This document shows positions 1-11,391 of a stretch of DNA of 64,000 nucleotides, piece by piece. The position numbers and the translations under genes are program-made. The notes beneath the pieces were generated by a model. The model had not been told where the DNA came from and made no database searches. It was given only the letters and a program-made list of their open reading frames with translations. Position 1 is the stretch's first letter; every line of letters starts with the position of its first letter. Source of the stretch: Stictocephala bisonia (taxonomy: Eukaryota > Arthropoda > Insecta > Hemiptera > Membracidae); NCBI GenBank assembly GCA_035578905.1, contig JAQJVL010000542.1, positions 186,001-250,000 on the forward strand, written 5' to 3'.

Positions 1-1
1 A

Positions 2-874
2 TGTGGTGTTTGTGGTCAATCTGGTGAGAGCGACAAGAACGATAGTATAAAGTGCAGCGGCAGCACATGAAATTTATTCCACTTTTCATGTGTGAAGGAT
101 GAAATAGAGGGCTATAAAACACGATCTAATCGTGAATATAAGTGCAAAATATGCCGTACAGGCTCTTCAACTAAGAGTGGTTCTAGTGTCGTGCCGGAAA
201 CGGTGATTACTAAAGATTTCATTGTGAAAGTTATGGAACAATTTAAACAAGAAGTTTTCAGTGAAATAAAAAATCTGAAAAATGAAATGTCCGAGTTTTC
301 AACTGCTATTCAGTTTGTATCTGATAAATTAGATACTACCACAGAGTTAATGAAGAAGATCTCAACCGAACTTGAGGACCTGAAGAAGGAGAATATTGAG
401 CTACGCACCAAGAACACTTCTCTGTCAACTGAGGTGGATGATCTCAAAGAAAGAATGCGATCTCTCAAGCAATACACTCGCAGGAATAACCTTGAGATCA
501 GCGGTATACCAGTTACAGCTAACGAGAATGTTACTGAAATAGTGAAAGACGTGGGAGCGAAGCTGGGCGTGGATGTGCAGGATGACGAGGTGGCAGCCGC
601 GCACAGGGTGCTCTCCTACCGTCAAGATCGGATGTCGGCGATCGTGGTGCAGTTCCATAAAAGAGCTACCAGGGACAGCTTAATTGGAAAGTTCAGGGAG
701 AAAAAAAATCTATGTGCAAGTCAGGTTTACAGTTCTTTTAATAAACAGAAAGTGTATGTAAACGAGCACTTGTCGCCCAGTAACAAGTTTTTCCTAGGCA
801 AATTAAAACAAAAATGCAAGGACATAGGGTACTCTTATGTATGGTGCAGGAAAGGCAAGTTTTTTTGTTCGTAA
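2..874 (+). pseudogene. LINE ORF1 protein (PHD finger, coiled coil, RRM-like), one stop
   Basis: Read from base 2, the frame gives a C-x2-C pair (CGVC), a cysteine in IKCSG, an FHFSC segment and a second C-x2-C pair (CKIC), the order seen in PHD fingers of CR1-like ORF1 proteins. A single TGA at 68-70 sits where a zinc-ligand cysteine is expected. After it the frame is open to 874. Roughly bases 230-470 are a Leu/Lys/Glu heptad-rich coiled coil. Next comes TRRNNLEISGIP, typical of the RRM-like domain of LINE ORF1 proteins, and a basic C-terminus. Such proteins bind element RNA. The true start lies left of the window. Confidence 0.75.
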
Positions 875-1069
875 AGCCTCTGGGGACAAAGCAAAAAAAA
901 ATAAGTAGTTACGATGAGATGACCAAGCTTAAGTAATTGGTAACATTATGTTGTGTATGAAAAGTTTCAGTTATTATTTTATTATTTTTTTCTTTTTCTT
1001 ATGTCAAACCCCAGTCATAAATCATCTGTATGGTTATTACCAGTAATATAAAAAATATTGCAGACTTAA

Positions 1070-1574
1070 ATGATTTTTTTTCTTCTTCAGAATAATAATA
1101 CAGTTTTCAGTTTATTGTACACAAATATTAAAAGCCTAAGAAAAAACTTTAATATTTTCGTTGCGGGGATTAATAATATTCTTCCAATTCCAAATTTTAT
1201 AGTTTTAAGTGAAATTTGGGTAGAATCAGAGGAAATAAATTTGTACAAACTGAGTGGTTATAGTGTGTTTTCCAAATGTAATCACAATTACAGGGGGGGG
1301 GGTATTATGTGTTATGTAAGAGATTCAATTTGCGTTAGAGAATTAGATATAAATATGATAACTGCTGATGCTTTATTATTGGATATTAAAATAGGAAATA
1401 GTTATTTTAAAATGTTATGTATATATAGACTACATGGTTTCACTGAAAATGAATTTTTGCAAGAATTTTCTGATATTGTCGACAATTTATCCAATAACGT
1501 AATAATACTTGGTGATATAAATATTAACACTTTAAATAATACGCTTAACAATCAAAATTATGTAGGCCTACTTA
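1070..1574 (+). pseudogene. LINE ORF2, N-terminal endonuclease part
   Basis: The frame encodes the first part of an exonuclease-endonuclease-phosphatase fold: LLYTNIKSL at the N-terminus, a VLSEIW motif with the catalytic glutamate, YRGGGIMCYV, and ILGDININ near the end. It nicks target DNA for target-primed reverse transcription. The frame breaks inside NNQNYVGLL, where the minus-strand I-like LINE inserted. The protein resumes with GLLKNSGFV after the right target duplication at 5840. A run of eight G at about 1292-1299 is a likely indel hotspot but does not break this frame. Confidence 0.75.
1563..1574 (+). repeat. Target-site duplication, left copy
   Basis: TAGGCCTACTTA occurs here and again at 5828-5839, directly flanking the nested minus-strand LINE. 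Removing one copy and the insert rejoins the endonuclease reading frame of the host LINE. Confidence 0.9.
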
Positions 1575-1666
1575 GTTAGTTAGTTAGTTAGTTTAAGTGG
1601 GGATATATAGTTGGTCCAGCCAACCCTTGCAACGAAGCCTAAGGCTTTTTGTGCCAATCCCGGTGC

Positions 1667-3457
1667 CTAATCGTCGTAAAGCTGGCAACCCTTGACCAAG
1701 TCAAGGAGCTTCTTCACTAGATTAGTAATTTCCAACTGTCCCAGAGGTGAGCCTTCAAAAAGTGCTCTTCTTCTGGCACCAAGGGCCTCACACTCCAGGA
1801 CAATGTGTTCTGCCGACTCTTCGTCCTCCCCATAGAGGTGACAGATGGGATCCTCCGTAAAGAGTCCCACCGTTCTTAGATGCCTCCGGAATTTGCCGTG
1901 GCCGGTGATGAGTCCCACCACCAGCTTAACGTGCGATTTACTTAACCCAAGAAGTGACTTTGTCAACTTCTGGGAGTGATTCTTGACAAGAACCTTGCCG
2001 AGTCTTTGCCCTGGGAACCGCCGCCATCTTTCCAGATGTCTGGCGCTGACCCAGTTTTTAATTGCTGTTTTGGCAGCTGCAATCGAAACGCCGCAGGCCG
2101 GCTCAGGACCAATGAAGGGCTTGAGAGCACCCTCCCTAGCCAAGGCATCGGCCTGCTCGTTGCCTTCTAATCCCCTATGTCCTGGGATCCATTCCAGCAA
2201 GACCTGATTTCTTGAACCCAGGATGCTGAGGGACTCCACACATTCCCAGACTAGACCAGACGAGACCTTCCAGGAGTCAAGAGCCCCTAAGGCCGCCTGA
2301 CTGTCTGAGAGGATGTGGATATATTTCCCGCAAACCCCTCTCTCGACCGCCTGGGCGGCACAATGAAGGATTGCGGTGACCTTAGCTTGGAAAACGGTGC
2401 CATACGCTCCCAGGCTCACGCTAGCGTTAGTCCTAGGGTCGCCAGTATAGACACCAAATCCAGCTCTGTTGCCCATTCTAGACCCGTCTGTGAACCATAC
2501 AATTCGGTCGTGAGAAGAAACCGGGCTACTAACACCGTCCCGGTACTCCCTCGACCTGAAATCCACAGTATAGGGTCTAGTGAAAAGGTACTTAGTCCCA
2601 ATGAAGTCAGACTTTATTGAGAGTACCTCATCGTTTACTAGATTGGCCACTGAGGAGTGACCTGTACAGGACCCCCTCCAGTGGCCAGTTAGCTGAAGCC
2701 TATAAGCCGCCGCCCGAGCCTCCCCAATAATGAAGAGATCAAGGGGCGGCAGGTTGAGAAGAACCTCCAGTGCAATAGAAGGGGTCGACCTAAAGGCCCC
2801 TGTCATGCACATGCAGGCAAGTCTTTGTAGGCTAGAAAGCCTACCCCGGACAGTTACCTGATTGACCTTAGGCCACCAGATCAAAGCCCCGTAAGTAATT
2901 TGTGGTCTGATGACCACTGTGTAAAGCCAGTGGCAGACATGGGGTGACAGGCCCCATGTGGAGCCCACGCAGCGCCTAGTGGTCACGAAGGACCACTTAG
3001 CTCTGCGGATGACTTTATCAAGATGCAAGTTCCATGTCAGTTTCTGATCAAGGATTACTCCCAGATACTTAACCGACGATGAAACAGGCAGAGACACTCC
3101 ACCGAGGGCCAGGCCTCTGAAGGAGCCCTGAACCCTTTTCCTGGTGAAGGGAACTATTGCTGTCTTGGAAGGGTTTATTGCAAGCCCTTCTCTTACACAC
3201 CAGGAGTTCACTGCTTCCAGACTGTCGTTCATGATGTCCGTAACAGTGCCCTGGTACTTGCCACGGACCAGTAGGACGAGATCGTCCGCATAGCCCTGTA
3301 TGAAAATGCCCTTATCCGTGAGGCTGACTAGGAGATCATCCACCACCAGGTCCCACAGGAGGAGTGATAGAACTCCCCCCTGCGGGCATCCTCGGCTCAC
3401 AGAAATCTCCACCACCTCACTTAGAAGGGTTGATTGAATTCTTCTGCCCTGTAACAT
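1667..3457 (-). pseudogene. LINE ORF2, RT palm/thumb and RNase H
   Basis: The 596-residue frame starts inside the RT palm. SRGCPQGGVLS is followed by GYADDLVLLV, the catalytic aspartate pair, and by KYLGVILDQKLTW of the thumb. RNase H follows with WFTDGSRMGNRAGFGVY, ILSDSQAAL and WIPGHRGLEGNEQADALA, keeping the D-E-D-type residues that degrade RNA of the hybrid. A C-terminal CHLYGEDEESAEHIVLEC motif resembles the Cys/His segment of I and R1 elements. This frame continues the 3487-4512 frame after a one-base loss near 3545. Confidence 0.85.
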
Positions 3458-3486
3458 GTGGTCGACCCACCTACAGATGGTAGGCT

Positions 3487-4512
3487 CTACACCACGTTGT
3501 CCCAGCGCACGAATAATTGACTGATATGAGGTGTTGTTGAATGCCCCTCAATATCCAAAAAGGCTCCTAGAGCAATTTCTTTGTTCTCCAGGGAATGTTC
3601 AAGGTGCCTGACCAAACAATGGAGGGCAGACTCACAAGACTTCCCCGGGAGATACGCATGTTGATTTCGATGTAAAGGGGAGTCTTTAAGCGCCCCTTCT
3701 CGAATGTGAAATTCTACGAGTCTCTCCATGGTCTTCACCAGAAACGAGGAACGACTAATTGGCCTAAAGGATTTGGCGTTTGTGTAGTCGCCACGACCCC
3801 GCTTAGGAATAAAAACTACTTTGCTAATTCTCCAGGACTGAGGAATATACCCAAAGGCAAGGCTCGCCCTGAAGATTTCGCAAAGTAGAAAGTGGAGGTT
3901 CGGTGGGCCCTTCTGCAACAGTGCGGGAAAGACGCCATCGCCTCCTGGGGATTTAAATGGGTTGAACTTGTCGATTGCCCATTTAACTTTGGAAACGGTG
4001 ACTATGCGTCTAGCTTGCCTCCAGTCCTCTCGAGTTGCCCTAGGTATAGGGCTAATCTCTCGAGGGCCAGAGACTTCCAGAGCATCGTCAACGAGATTCT
4101 CTGGGAAGTGACACTCCAGAAGGAGCTTGAGTGTTTCGCCAGGTAAAGTTGTCAATTCCCCTGAGCTGGTTCTAAGACTGCCCATGGGGTTGATAGGTTC
4201 GCTAGCCAAGATTTTCTGGATTCTGGCTGCCTCTTTGATGGAGTCAATGCCCCTACAAAAGGTTTGCCATGAAGCCTTCTTGGCATCACGAATGGATGAA
4301 TTGTAGTCGTTAAGAGCTAAACGATACTCTTCTCGACAATTGTCCACCTTAGAGCGATTAAAAAGCATTCTAACGCGCCTTTTCTTAGCTTCCAGGGATT
4401 TTGACCACCACCCGATTTTTGGCCTAGGCGGTGTGTTTGAAATTGGACAGTTGTCGTGGTAACTTTCGAGGATCGCATCTTGTAAACAGGATGCCGCCTG
4501 CTCTAGTTCCAC
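3487..4512 (-). pseudogene. LINE ORF2, RT N-terminal half
   Basis: The frame contains the linker after the endonuclease and the first RT blocks: FKSPGGDGVFPALLQ, FIPKRGRGDY, SFRPISRSSFLVKTMERLV and ALGAFLDIEG, the last being the block that carries the first catalytic aspartate. Immediately after LDIEG the frame runs into unrelated residues and stops. The continuation lies in another frame, so a single-base deletion near 3545 separates it from the rest of the RT. The family's RT is otherwise collinear. Confidence 0.8.
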
Positions 4513-4586
4513 GACAGACCTTATTCGTACTCTACCCCCCCGGGACCCAATCCCGCAATGGCCGAAAGTTCCGCAGCATAGGACTC

Positions 4587-5312
4587 TCAGTCCGTCCGCC
4601 TAGGATTTCGGTGAGGAGAGGAAAAGGCTAACATTTTAGCTTTGATATCAAAACGAATGTACAGATGATCAGAAAGAGAAGGTTCGTCAGAGACCCGCCA
4701 GTTGTCAATGAGGCCTAGAGTGACCGCATTGCAAAGGGTCAGGTCTATGACTTCGGCTCTAACCCTATTCCTAAACATGGGTTCATTGCCCCGATTTAGT
4801 ATGAATAGATCATTAGAAACAATGAAGTTTAATAGGTACTCACCCCTCCTGTTGGAGTCGGTTGATCCCCATGCTTCATGATGGGCATTGGCGTCGCAGC
4901 TGACCAGAAGGTGCCGCCCCCCAATGGATTGTTTCTTTACCAGGGCTTCTAGTTCCCTGGAAGGGGGTGGATCCTGAGCATCATAGGGAAGGTACACAGA
5001 GCTGACGGTGAACTCCCCATGCCCTTCCTCAGTGCTCAGTGTCATTCTCACTGTCGTGATGTCCCTGGAACAGAACTCAAACAGGGGAAATACTTCCATA
5101 CCATTGCGTACCAAGATACATGTCCTAGCATTATTGATGGAACAAGAGGAAATTATCTTACCTTTTGCATCGGCCAGTCCTGCGATTCTGCCCTTGTGTA
5201 ACCAAGGTTCTTGAATCAGGGCCAGGTCGATGTTGTGTGCAGTCATGGACTGACAGAGGGCTGCCGAGGCAGCCTTACTGTGGTGCAGATTGGCTTGAAT
5301 CACCCTTGGCAT
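4587..5312 (-). pseudogene. LINE ORF2, endonuclease domain
   Basis: This 241-residue frame is a complete exonuclease-endonuclease-phosphatase domain. It starts MPRVIQANLHHSK, keeps LIQEPWLHKG (catalytic Glu), SCDANAHHEAWGS (Asp/Asn/His) and SDHLYIRF (Asp/His) at the C-terminus, and closely resembles endonucleases of I- and R1-type LINEs. ATG 5312 is a natural start just after the upstream small frame ends. It terminates 75 bp before the RT frame, so a frame change near 4590 separates endonuclease from RT. Confidence 0.85.
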
Positions 5313-5317
5313 TGTCC

Positions 5318-5563
5318 CTAGCCAGCCAAGTTGGAGTCAGAATCGGAGAGAGACATGTCCCCCCCCGACGTTGATTTAGCCCGAGCAATGGAAAACAAGG
5401 GCTGGCCAGTGTGGCTGCCCTCTGCTCCCATGCTCGGTTCATTGCCTAAGGACTCAATGCGGTCCTTAGGTGAAGGTTTTGATGTTTTTGTTTTATCTGG
5501 GTCCATAGGATTCCCACGATTAGCTAGGGAAATAAATGATCTAGCCCCGACAGAGCCCCGCAT
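5318..5563 (-). pseudogene. Possible ORF1 remnant of the I-like LINE
   Basis: An 81-residue frame rich in Ser, Lys, Asp and Pro lies just upstream of the endonuclease frame and ends 5 bp before it, the spacing expected between ORF1 and ORF2. No CCHC zinc knuckle is visible, although I-type ORF1 proteins usually have them and are several times longer. It may be only the C-terminal tail of ORF1 after a deletion, or non-coding 5' sequence. Confidence 0.35.
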
Positions 5564-5827
5564 GCCAGAGTAAGCCTATTTGAAACTGGATTTCGGCAGG
5601 TGTCCAGAGTCCGCATGGTATAGACTGGTCTACCACCAGCCATTCAGCCCTCGGCCCACGCTGTTCCACCTTGGCTTGGTTGGAAGGTTAGGTAGGATAA
5701 CGAATTAATGGGATAGGAGTGCTCTCAGCATCAGGATCACACTGAGAGCTGTGGGAAGGTACCCTCCTCCTCCTCATCGGTTATGGGAATGATGAGACGC
5801 CGGGCTTGGGACCGGTACAAGCGGAGT

Positions 5828-5839
5828 TAGGCCTACTTA
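5828..5839 (+). repeat. Target-site duplication, right copy
   Basis: This is the second copy of TAGGCCTACTTA (first at 1563-1574), immediately before the resumed endonuclease frame of the host LINE. Confidence 0.9.
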
Positions 5840-8233
5840 AGAATAGTGGTTTTGTATCTTTAATTAATTCACCAGCCAGGATTACTGAAAACAGTAAGTC
5901 CTGTATCGATCACATCTGGATAAGACATAAGAAAATAAATTGCTTTAAGACCTCAGTTTTTGATATAGGTCTTACAGACCACTGTTTTTTGGGTATAAAT
6001 TTTACTGATTTACAAAACTCTGTTGGCATTAAAAATGTAATTAATAATGGAAATTTAAAAGAGAATAGTAAATTAGACCTTAATCTACTTTAAAGTATCT
6101 TAAGTAATGTGAATTTGAACCATCTTTATCAGGAAAGTGATGTAAATGTTTGTTATTCAATTTTTTACAATATTTTAAGTAATGCTCTGGAAAATAGTTA
6201 TGTAAAAAGGAACACAAATAGTAAATTTTTAAAAGCAAAACAAATCAGTCCATGGATAACAGAGAAAATTTTGAATAAAATTAAAAAAAGGAACCGTCTA
6301 TATGCAATTTTTAAAAGACGGCCATATGATTTAACTTTTAAGAATTATTATCGCAATTTATGTAATAATCTTTCAGCAGAAATAGATTGTGCCAAAAACG
6401 ATTTCTTTAAATTACAAATTGAAAATTGTCGTGGCGACTCAGCTCAGCAATGGAAAATTATAAATGGGCTAACAGGTGTGGTAAGTAACAAAAATGTGGA
6501 TAAAATTGAATTGGATAACGGCGAAGTTGTAGCGGAACCTGTTAAGATTGCTCAGCTTATCAATGATCACCTTATCAGTATTCAGACTGACAGACCTGAC
6601 CTTGACACCGGTACCGCTCCACTAATGACTTTGTACTCGTACCCTTACTCCCTGTACCTTACTCCAACTTCAGTCGACGAAATAAAAACAACAGACGAAA
6701 TAAAATAAAAAATCTTCTGGTTTTGATAATGTTAATGTATATATACTAAAAAATACAGTAGAAATTCTTGCTCCAGTTTTAGTATACATAATAAACCAAA
6801 GCTTCAGTAAAGGTGTGTTTCCTGTTAAGTTAAAATTGAGCTCTGTTATACCAATTTTTAAGAAAGGAAATTCTTTTAAAATTAAAAACATAAGGCCAAT
6901 TAGCTAGCTGTCGGTTTTTTCTTAAGTAATTGAAAAAACAGTCTTGAAAAGATTACTTAGTTTTCTTGAAGGTTACAATTTTTTTAATGTAAATCAATTT
7001 GGTTTCACCAAAGGTAAATCTACAGAAGATGCCTTAATTTCTCTAACTGACAATTTATACAACAGTTCAAATAAAACTTTAATCACAATAAAACTTCTGG
7101 GCTATTTATAGATTTTAAAAAAGCGTTTGATCTGGTCGATCACAATATTCTTATAAAAAAAATGGAATTAGCTGGCATTCGAGGTATAGCACTTGATTTC
7201 TTCAAAAGTTTTATTACCAATCGAAAACAACAAGTCAAAATCAAAAACTATCTGAGTCCTCCCTTGACAGTTAAGGCCGGTGTTCCTCAGGGGAGTGTAA
7301 TATCAGCTACTCTGTTCCTAATTTTTATAAATGACTTATTAAAGGTTAACTTTCATGGTAAAAGTTACAGCTTTCGCTGACGACATAGCATTTTTCTATT
7401 TGAATAAAAATATTAATATTTTATGTGACATGATGACTGAAGACTTACTGCTGCTTAGAAATTGGTGCAAAGCAAACAGGATGGAAGTTAATGTCGAAAA
7501 AACTAAATTTATTAATTTTGGATTCACCGATTTTGAATTGCCTTTGCCGTTAAAATACCATCTTTACAACTGTAACACTTTTCAAAATTGTAAATGTCAA
7601 CATATTGAGAAAGTAACAAATATAAACTATTTAGGAGTTGTCCTGGACCAAAGACTATCATGGGAAAATCACATCATCCGATTAAATAATAAATTAAGGT
7701 CATCAATACGAACTTTTTATTATTTACGCAACTTCTGCAACACATCCTTGTTAAAAACGTTATATTTTTCTTTAATTAATTCCAAAATTCAGTATGGGTT
7801 AATTTGTTACGGTGGAACGTACAAAACATTGATAGATAAAATAAGAGTATCTCAAAATCATTTTATACGTCTTATGTTAAGAAAAAGATTAAGAGACAGT
7901 TCCTTTCCACTGTACCAAGATTTAAAGATTTTAACAGTTCAACATTTATTCGTGTATAAGGTTCTGAGAATATTTTTCATTAGAAGCGGTAACAGAGAAG
8001 ACAATGAATTACATTGCTACAACACTAGAGATAGAGCTCGTGGCAATATTAAAATTCCTAAAGTAAATAAAAATATTTTCAGAAAGTCTTTTGAATATTT
8101 AGCGCCTAAATTTTTTAATCACTTACCTATCTTCATTAGAAACATTACAGCTTTCAATTTATTTTGTAGAAAACTTAAAGAATGGCTTTTAAGTCTTAGT
8201 GACATTAGTTTCATGAGTGATATCCTTTCTTAA
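5840..8233 (+). pseudogene. LINE ORF2, endonuclease C-term and reverse transcriptase
   Basis: The frame resumes with GLLKNSGFVSLINSPARIT and CIDHIW, then LTDHCFLGI, the endonuclease C-terminus. A linker with ISPWITEKILNKIKKRN at 6240-6290 leads into RT. RT blocks are scattered over frames: NQFGFTKGKSTEDAL near 6990-7035, KAGVPQGSVISATLF near 7276-7320 and TAFADDIAFFY near 7367-7400. The thumb and C-terminal part (NYLGVVLDQRLSWENH, later LAPKFFNHLPIF) are open from 7355 to 8233. A stop at about 6064, missing RT blocks and frame changes between 6700 and 7360 make this a pseudogene. Confidence 0.8.
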
Positions 8234-8689
8234 TTAATTCTCAAATTATGTTTGTGTTCTTTTATTTATTGTTATTTATTATAATACAGCTGACTCTTTG
8301 TACCTCTAAGTTAAAATATGTATGTATATATAGTGTATAGATAAGAATAGAGGTTACATTTTTTTTATCTTTATATATTGTAATTTTTATACATAAGTCT
8401 AATGTGATATGCATATATTGTACATGCAGACACTGCAGATGGCGGCTATTAAATTGTAAATAACTGCTAGATTCAAATCAAATTAAATTGTTTTATTATC
8501 TATGTAACTTAATCTTTTTTAACTGATCACTCAACTTGTTATGTGATCAGTAAATTTCCAAGTTTGTTTATTGTATTTTATTTTTGTAAAAATATGTGGA
8601 AATAAATATCATTTATCATTATCATTTATCACATTAGTGTAGGTTTCAATTTATATTGATGGTCTGTTTTTGTTTTTCCCCTCGTGGTG

Positions 8690-9240
8690 TCTGTAAATGA
8701 TTTTTGAAATATATATTTTGTTTATGTCTTTTGGTTTTGACATTTTGTACACCATTATTACGTTATTTTGTTTGTTTCTTTTTTTCAAACAGCAATCAGT
8801 GTTACTTCATTTGACCATTTTAATCATCATCTTCTTGTGTTTATTTGTCTTCTCTCAGCCCAATATCTCATCATGTGTTCGTATCATAACTTTCTTTCTT
8901 CATCTGGAATCAATCTTCCTATCCTTTGTATATTTATCTTGGTTTGTAGTCTGGTCTGCTTGTAATTTAGAATCTTAATTTTTTTTCTTATTTCTCAAAT
9001 CTTTAAATGAAATTTGCAACTCTCTCATGTCCTCCTTTTATTTGTTTTACTGTTCCATAGCTGTCCTATGATCTTTTGGCTTAATCTCTCCTCAGGTGTC
9101 GTGATTAAATGTCCAAGGAATGAGATTCGTTTCTTCTTCATTGTACTTATAACAGGTTCTATCTCTTATAAACTGTTTCATTAGAAGCTAGTCTAAAATC
9201 TAAATTTATCTACTATTCCACCATCATCTTCCTTAATTTA
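8690..9240 (-). pseudogene. Old LINE RT C-terminus, antisense in the exon A intron
   Basis: Read on the minus strand, this intron shows broken LINE ORF2 C-terminus-like sequence: SNETVYKEIEPVM, then ISFLGHLITTPEE, and further on ERKLWYEHMMRYW. These match the C-terminal tail of LINE reverse transcriptases (KRRISFLGH-type and WSEERKxxHSExM-type motifs). Frameshifts and stops break it. The same relic recurs before the other class A exons (near 18.1, 22.8, 25.4, 28.5, 56.7 and 60.65 kb), so it was present before the exon duplications. Confidence 0.6.
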
Positions 9241-9381
9241 TTTGAGACAAGATAAAGATTTTTTATTTTATTACTTTACATGGTTGATCAATACCTACTT
9301 TCTCCTTTCTCTATCTAATAAGAATTGCTTCTTTATATAAAATATTTTGTAAATATATTAATTTATCAATCAACTTTTCAG

Positions 9382-9435
9382 GTAACTCTTTCAGAACGAG
9401 CTGTGCATGAACTTCTTGAACCGAATGGATCACAG
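9382..9435 (+). CDS. Micro-exon A1
   Basis: A 54-nt candidate exon preceded by a pyrimidine-rich CAACTTTTCAG acceptor and followed by CAG|GTGAGTAA. Read in phase 0 it gives VTLSERAVHELLEPNGSQ. The other two phases contain stops (TAA at once, TGA at the middle), so phase 0 is the only coding phase. Six other copies exist in the window. It sits in the segmental duplication whose partner exon is A6, from which it differs by two replacement changes. I do not recognise the protein; the function is unknown. Confidence 0.6.
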
Positions 9436-9869
9436 GTGAGTAATTTATTATTTAAGAGGAAATATGTAACTATACAAAAATTAGTATAAGCCATCCAACC
9501 ATTGAGGAATTTTAGGTTGCCGTCCTACCATTTGGCTTAATCTCTCCTCAGGTGTCCTGATTACTTAAGTGTCCTTGGACACTTGTCCAAAGAATGAGAT
9601 TTGTTTCTTTTTCATTGTACTCGTGACAGGTTCTATCTCCTTGTAAATTGTCTTGTTAGAGGCTTGTAAATTGTTTATTAAATAAAAAGATGTACACTAT
9701 TGACACTAGTATTTATTATATTGTGTAGTTTTCACCATAATGTCTAATATTATTAATTAATTGAGTGTTAAATGCAATAAATATGAAATCTACTTTAGTA
9801 AATGTAATATTTAACTTTCATTAACATATTACTCTTTATTTATTATTACTACAATAATAACTGATATAT

Positions 9870-10440
9870 AGGTTGATCAACTCAAGATGGCCACAATTGG
9901 GATCTCAAAAAGTTCAAATTTTACAACAAACTATAAATGGGGAACTTAACCTCATTTTTTATGTTCAATACAATTACGTACTTCAAATTTAAAAATTCAG
10001 TCGCCATTTTCCAATATGGTCGTCAACTTTGAAATTTCTTATAGGAACCCTTATTTTTTATGATGGATTCAGGTTTTATAGTGATTTTAAAAATTGTTTA
10101 CTCTTGGTATTATTTTGATATACTTAACCGTTTCGCCACTAGGAGCGCTGAAAGTTTGAGAAATCCTTATTTCAACAAGATTAGAGAGGCATATTCTGCC
10201 ATTTACAAATAATAAAAAGCTTAACTTGGAATGTATTATTTTTAATCAGTTGAATGTTGAATTGCTCTTAGTTTCACAAATATATATTTTATACAAAATA
10301 TTACAATTACGTAGGTCAAATTTTGAAATTCGTTCACCATTTTCCAATTAGCGGTCAACTTTGAAATTACTTATAGTAACCCATATTTTGCTTGATGGAT
10401 TTAAATTTTTAATAGTGATTCTATGACTCTGTTACTCTTG
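9870..10440 (+). repeat. Mariner-type MITE family with internal direct repeat
   Basis: A non-coding repeat starting GGTTGATCAACTCAAGATGG. Related copies or pieces lie at 19074-19190, 57500-58150 and inverted at 23960-24252 and 24420-24592; the inverted ones end in CACCCTGTATA, typical of Tc1/mariner MITE ends. Inside, about 220 bp (from near 9973) recur from near 10305 onward, sharing CGCCATTTTCCAAT-like and TACTCTTGGTATTA segments. The second internal repeat was the mariner insertion site. Confidence 0.65.
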
Positions 10441-10446
10441 GTATTA

Positions 10447-11391
10447 CGAGGTACGTCCAGAAAGTAAGTTCCGTTTCCATTTATATCCGCTGCAGCGCTG
10501 CGATCGCAGTTCCGCGCATGCGCGGCAGACGCTCTGTATCAAGGAGAAGAAACGTGCGCCATTTTGAGATCGCTATCAGTCTCGTACACTTTGTTGTGCT
10601 TGTTTAAAATGTTGGTGTTGATCGAAAATCCCGCCGCTTGTGAAATCAGATCTGTGATTCGTTTTCTGAATGCTAAGAAAGTGAAACCGATTGACATTTA
10701 TCGGCAAATTTGTGAAGTTTACGGACAAAATGCGATGAGTGATTCAATGGTGAGAAGATGGGATGGAATGGAGGCACACTTCATCTCCAGCAAAGGTTAA
10801 GCCGAAAGAAATCTTGACACCTCGAAAAATCATGTGCACAGTGTTTTGGGACAGGAAAGGCATCTTACTGATTGATTTCTTACCGCGAGGTCAAACAATC
10901 AATGCAGAAGTTTACTGCGAGACACTGAGGAAATTGCGCCGCGCAATACAGAATAAGCGCCGAGGATTTCTGTCCAAAGGTGTTGTTTTTCTTCACGACA
11001 ATGCACGACCACACACTGCAAATGTGACGAAAAACCTCATACAGGGATTTGGCTGGGACGTGTTTGACCATCCTCCGTACAGCCCTGACCTCGCTCCTAG
11101 CGACTTTCATCTGTTCTTACATCTGAAGTCTTTCCTTGGCGGTCAACACTTCAACGATGACGAAGAGCTGAAAGAAAATCTTTCCAAATGGTTGAAGACA
11201 CAGGCGGCAACCTTCTATGAAGAAGGCATAGAAAAACTTGTGCCATGCTATGACAAATGCCTACAAAATTTCGGCAGTTATGTAGAAAAGTAGTTTAAGA
11301 GTTGTAGATTTTAGTGCAATAAATATTTTTCTGTATCTGTAGACAAATTATTTTTATTACCAAACGGAACTTACTTTCTGGAGGTACCTCG
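10447..11391 (+). mobile_element. Mariner element, internally deleted
   Basis: Terminal inverted repeats begin CGAGGTACGTCCAGAAAGTA and end with its imperfect complement (CTTTCTGGAGGTACCTCG), flanked by TA at 10445-10446 and 11392-11393. At 945 bp it is shorter than the roughly 1.3 kb usual for mariners, because the transposase centre is missing. The duplicated partner segment near 58100 has the intact empty TA site, so the insertion (or its absence) is directly documented. Non-autonomous at best. Confidence 0.92.
10609..11293 (+). pseudogene. Mariner transposase, centre deleted
   Basis: ATG 10609 opens the N-terminal helix-turn-helix part (SVIRFLNAKKVKPIDIYRQI, then QNAMSDSMVRRW). At about 10765-10800 the sequence jumps to the C-terminal catalytic half in another frame: KIMCTVFWDRKGILLIDFLP, FLHDNARPHT with the second catalytic Asp, and PYSPDLAPSDFHLF with the third, in D,D34D spacing. 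The region with the first catalytic Asp (GDETW-type) is deleted. The frame ends FGSYVEK at 11293, the usual mariner C-terminus. Confidence 0.9.

Larger units (their letters stand above)
1575..5827 (-). mobile_element. I-like LINE with RNase H, inserted in the CR1-like LINE
   Basis: This 4.25-kb minus-strand element is visibly GC-richer than its surroundings. It encodes an endonuclease, a reverse transcriptase and an RNase H, the order of I-superfamily LINEs. Its 3' end (plus coordinate 1575) is a short CTAA/TAAC tetranucleotide tail. A perfect 12-bp target duplication flanks it. Only a short possible ORF1 remnant precedes the endonuclease, so the 5' part is probably shortened. Two frame changes in the polyprotein make it inactive, though it is much less decayed than its host element. 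Confidence 0.85.
1..8631 (+). mobile_element. CR1-like LINE, split by a nested LINE
   Basis: A plus-strand non-LTR retrotransposon enters from the left edge. ORF1 carries a PHD-type zinc finger, a coiled coil and an RRM-like segment. ORF2 carries an endonuclease and a reverse transcriptase. The RT frame ends near 8233, followed by an AT-rich 3' region and an ATCATTT-type repeated tail near 8600-8630. The following ACATTAGTGTAGG is the start of a segment that recurs at 24.9 and 56.3 kb, which fixes the 3' boundary. ORF2 is interrupted at 1575-5827 by a second element and has several frameshifts, so this copy is dead. CR1-like is inferred from the PHD finger and microsatellite tail. Confidence 0.75.

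Noticed and set aside
1976..2207. Plus-strand frames inside the I-like LINE
   Set aside because: Antisense shadows of the RT/RNase H frame.
8697..8978. Phe/Leu-rich plus frames (also 25001-25225 and 56394-56633)
   Set aside because: They are the reverse strand of an old LINE tail; apparent membrane-like composition comes from the T-rich strand.
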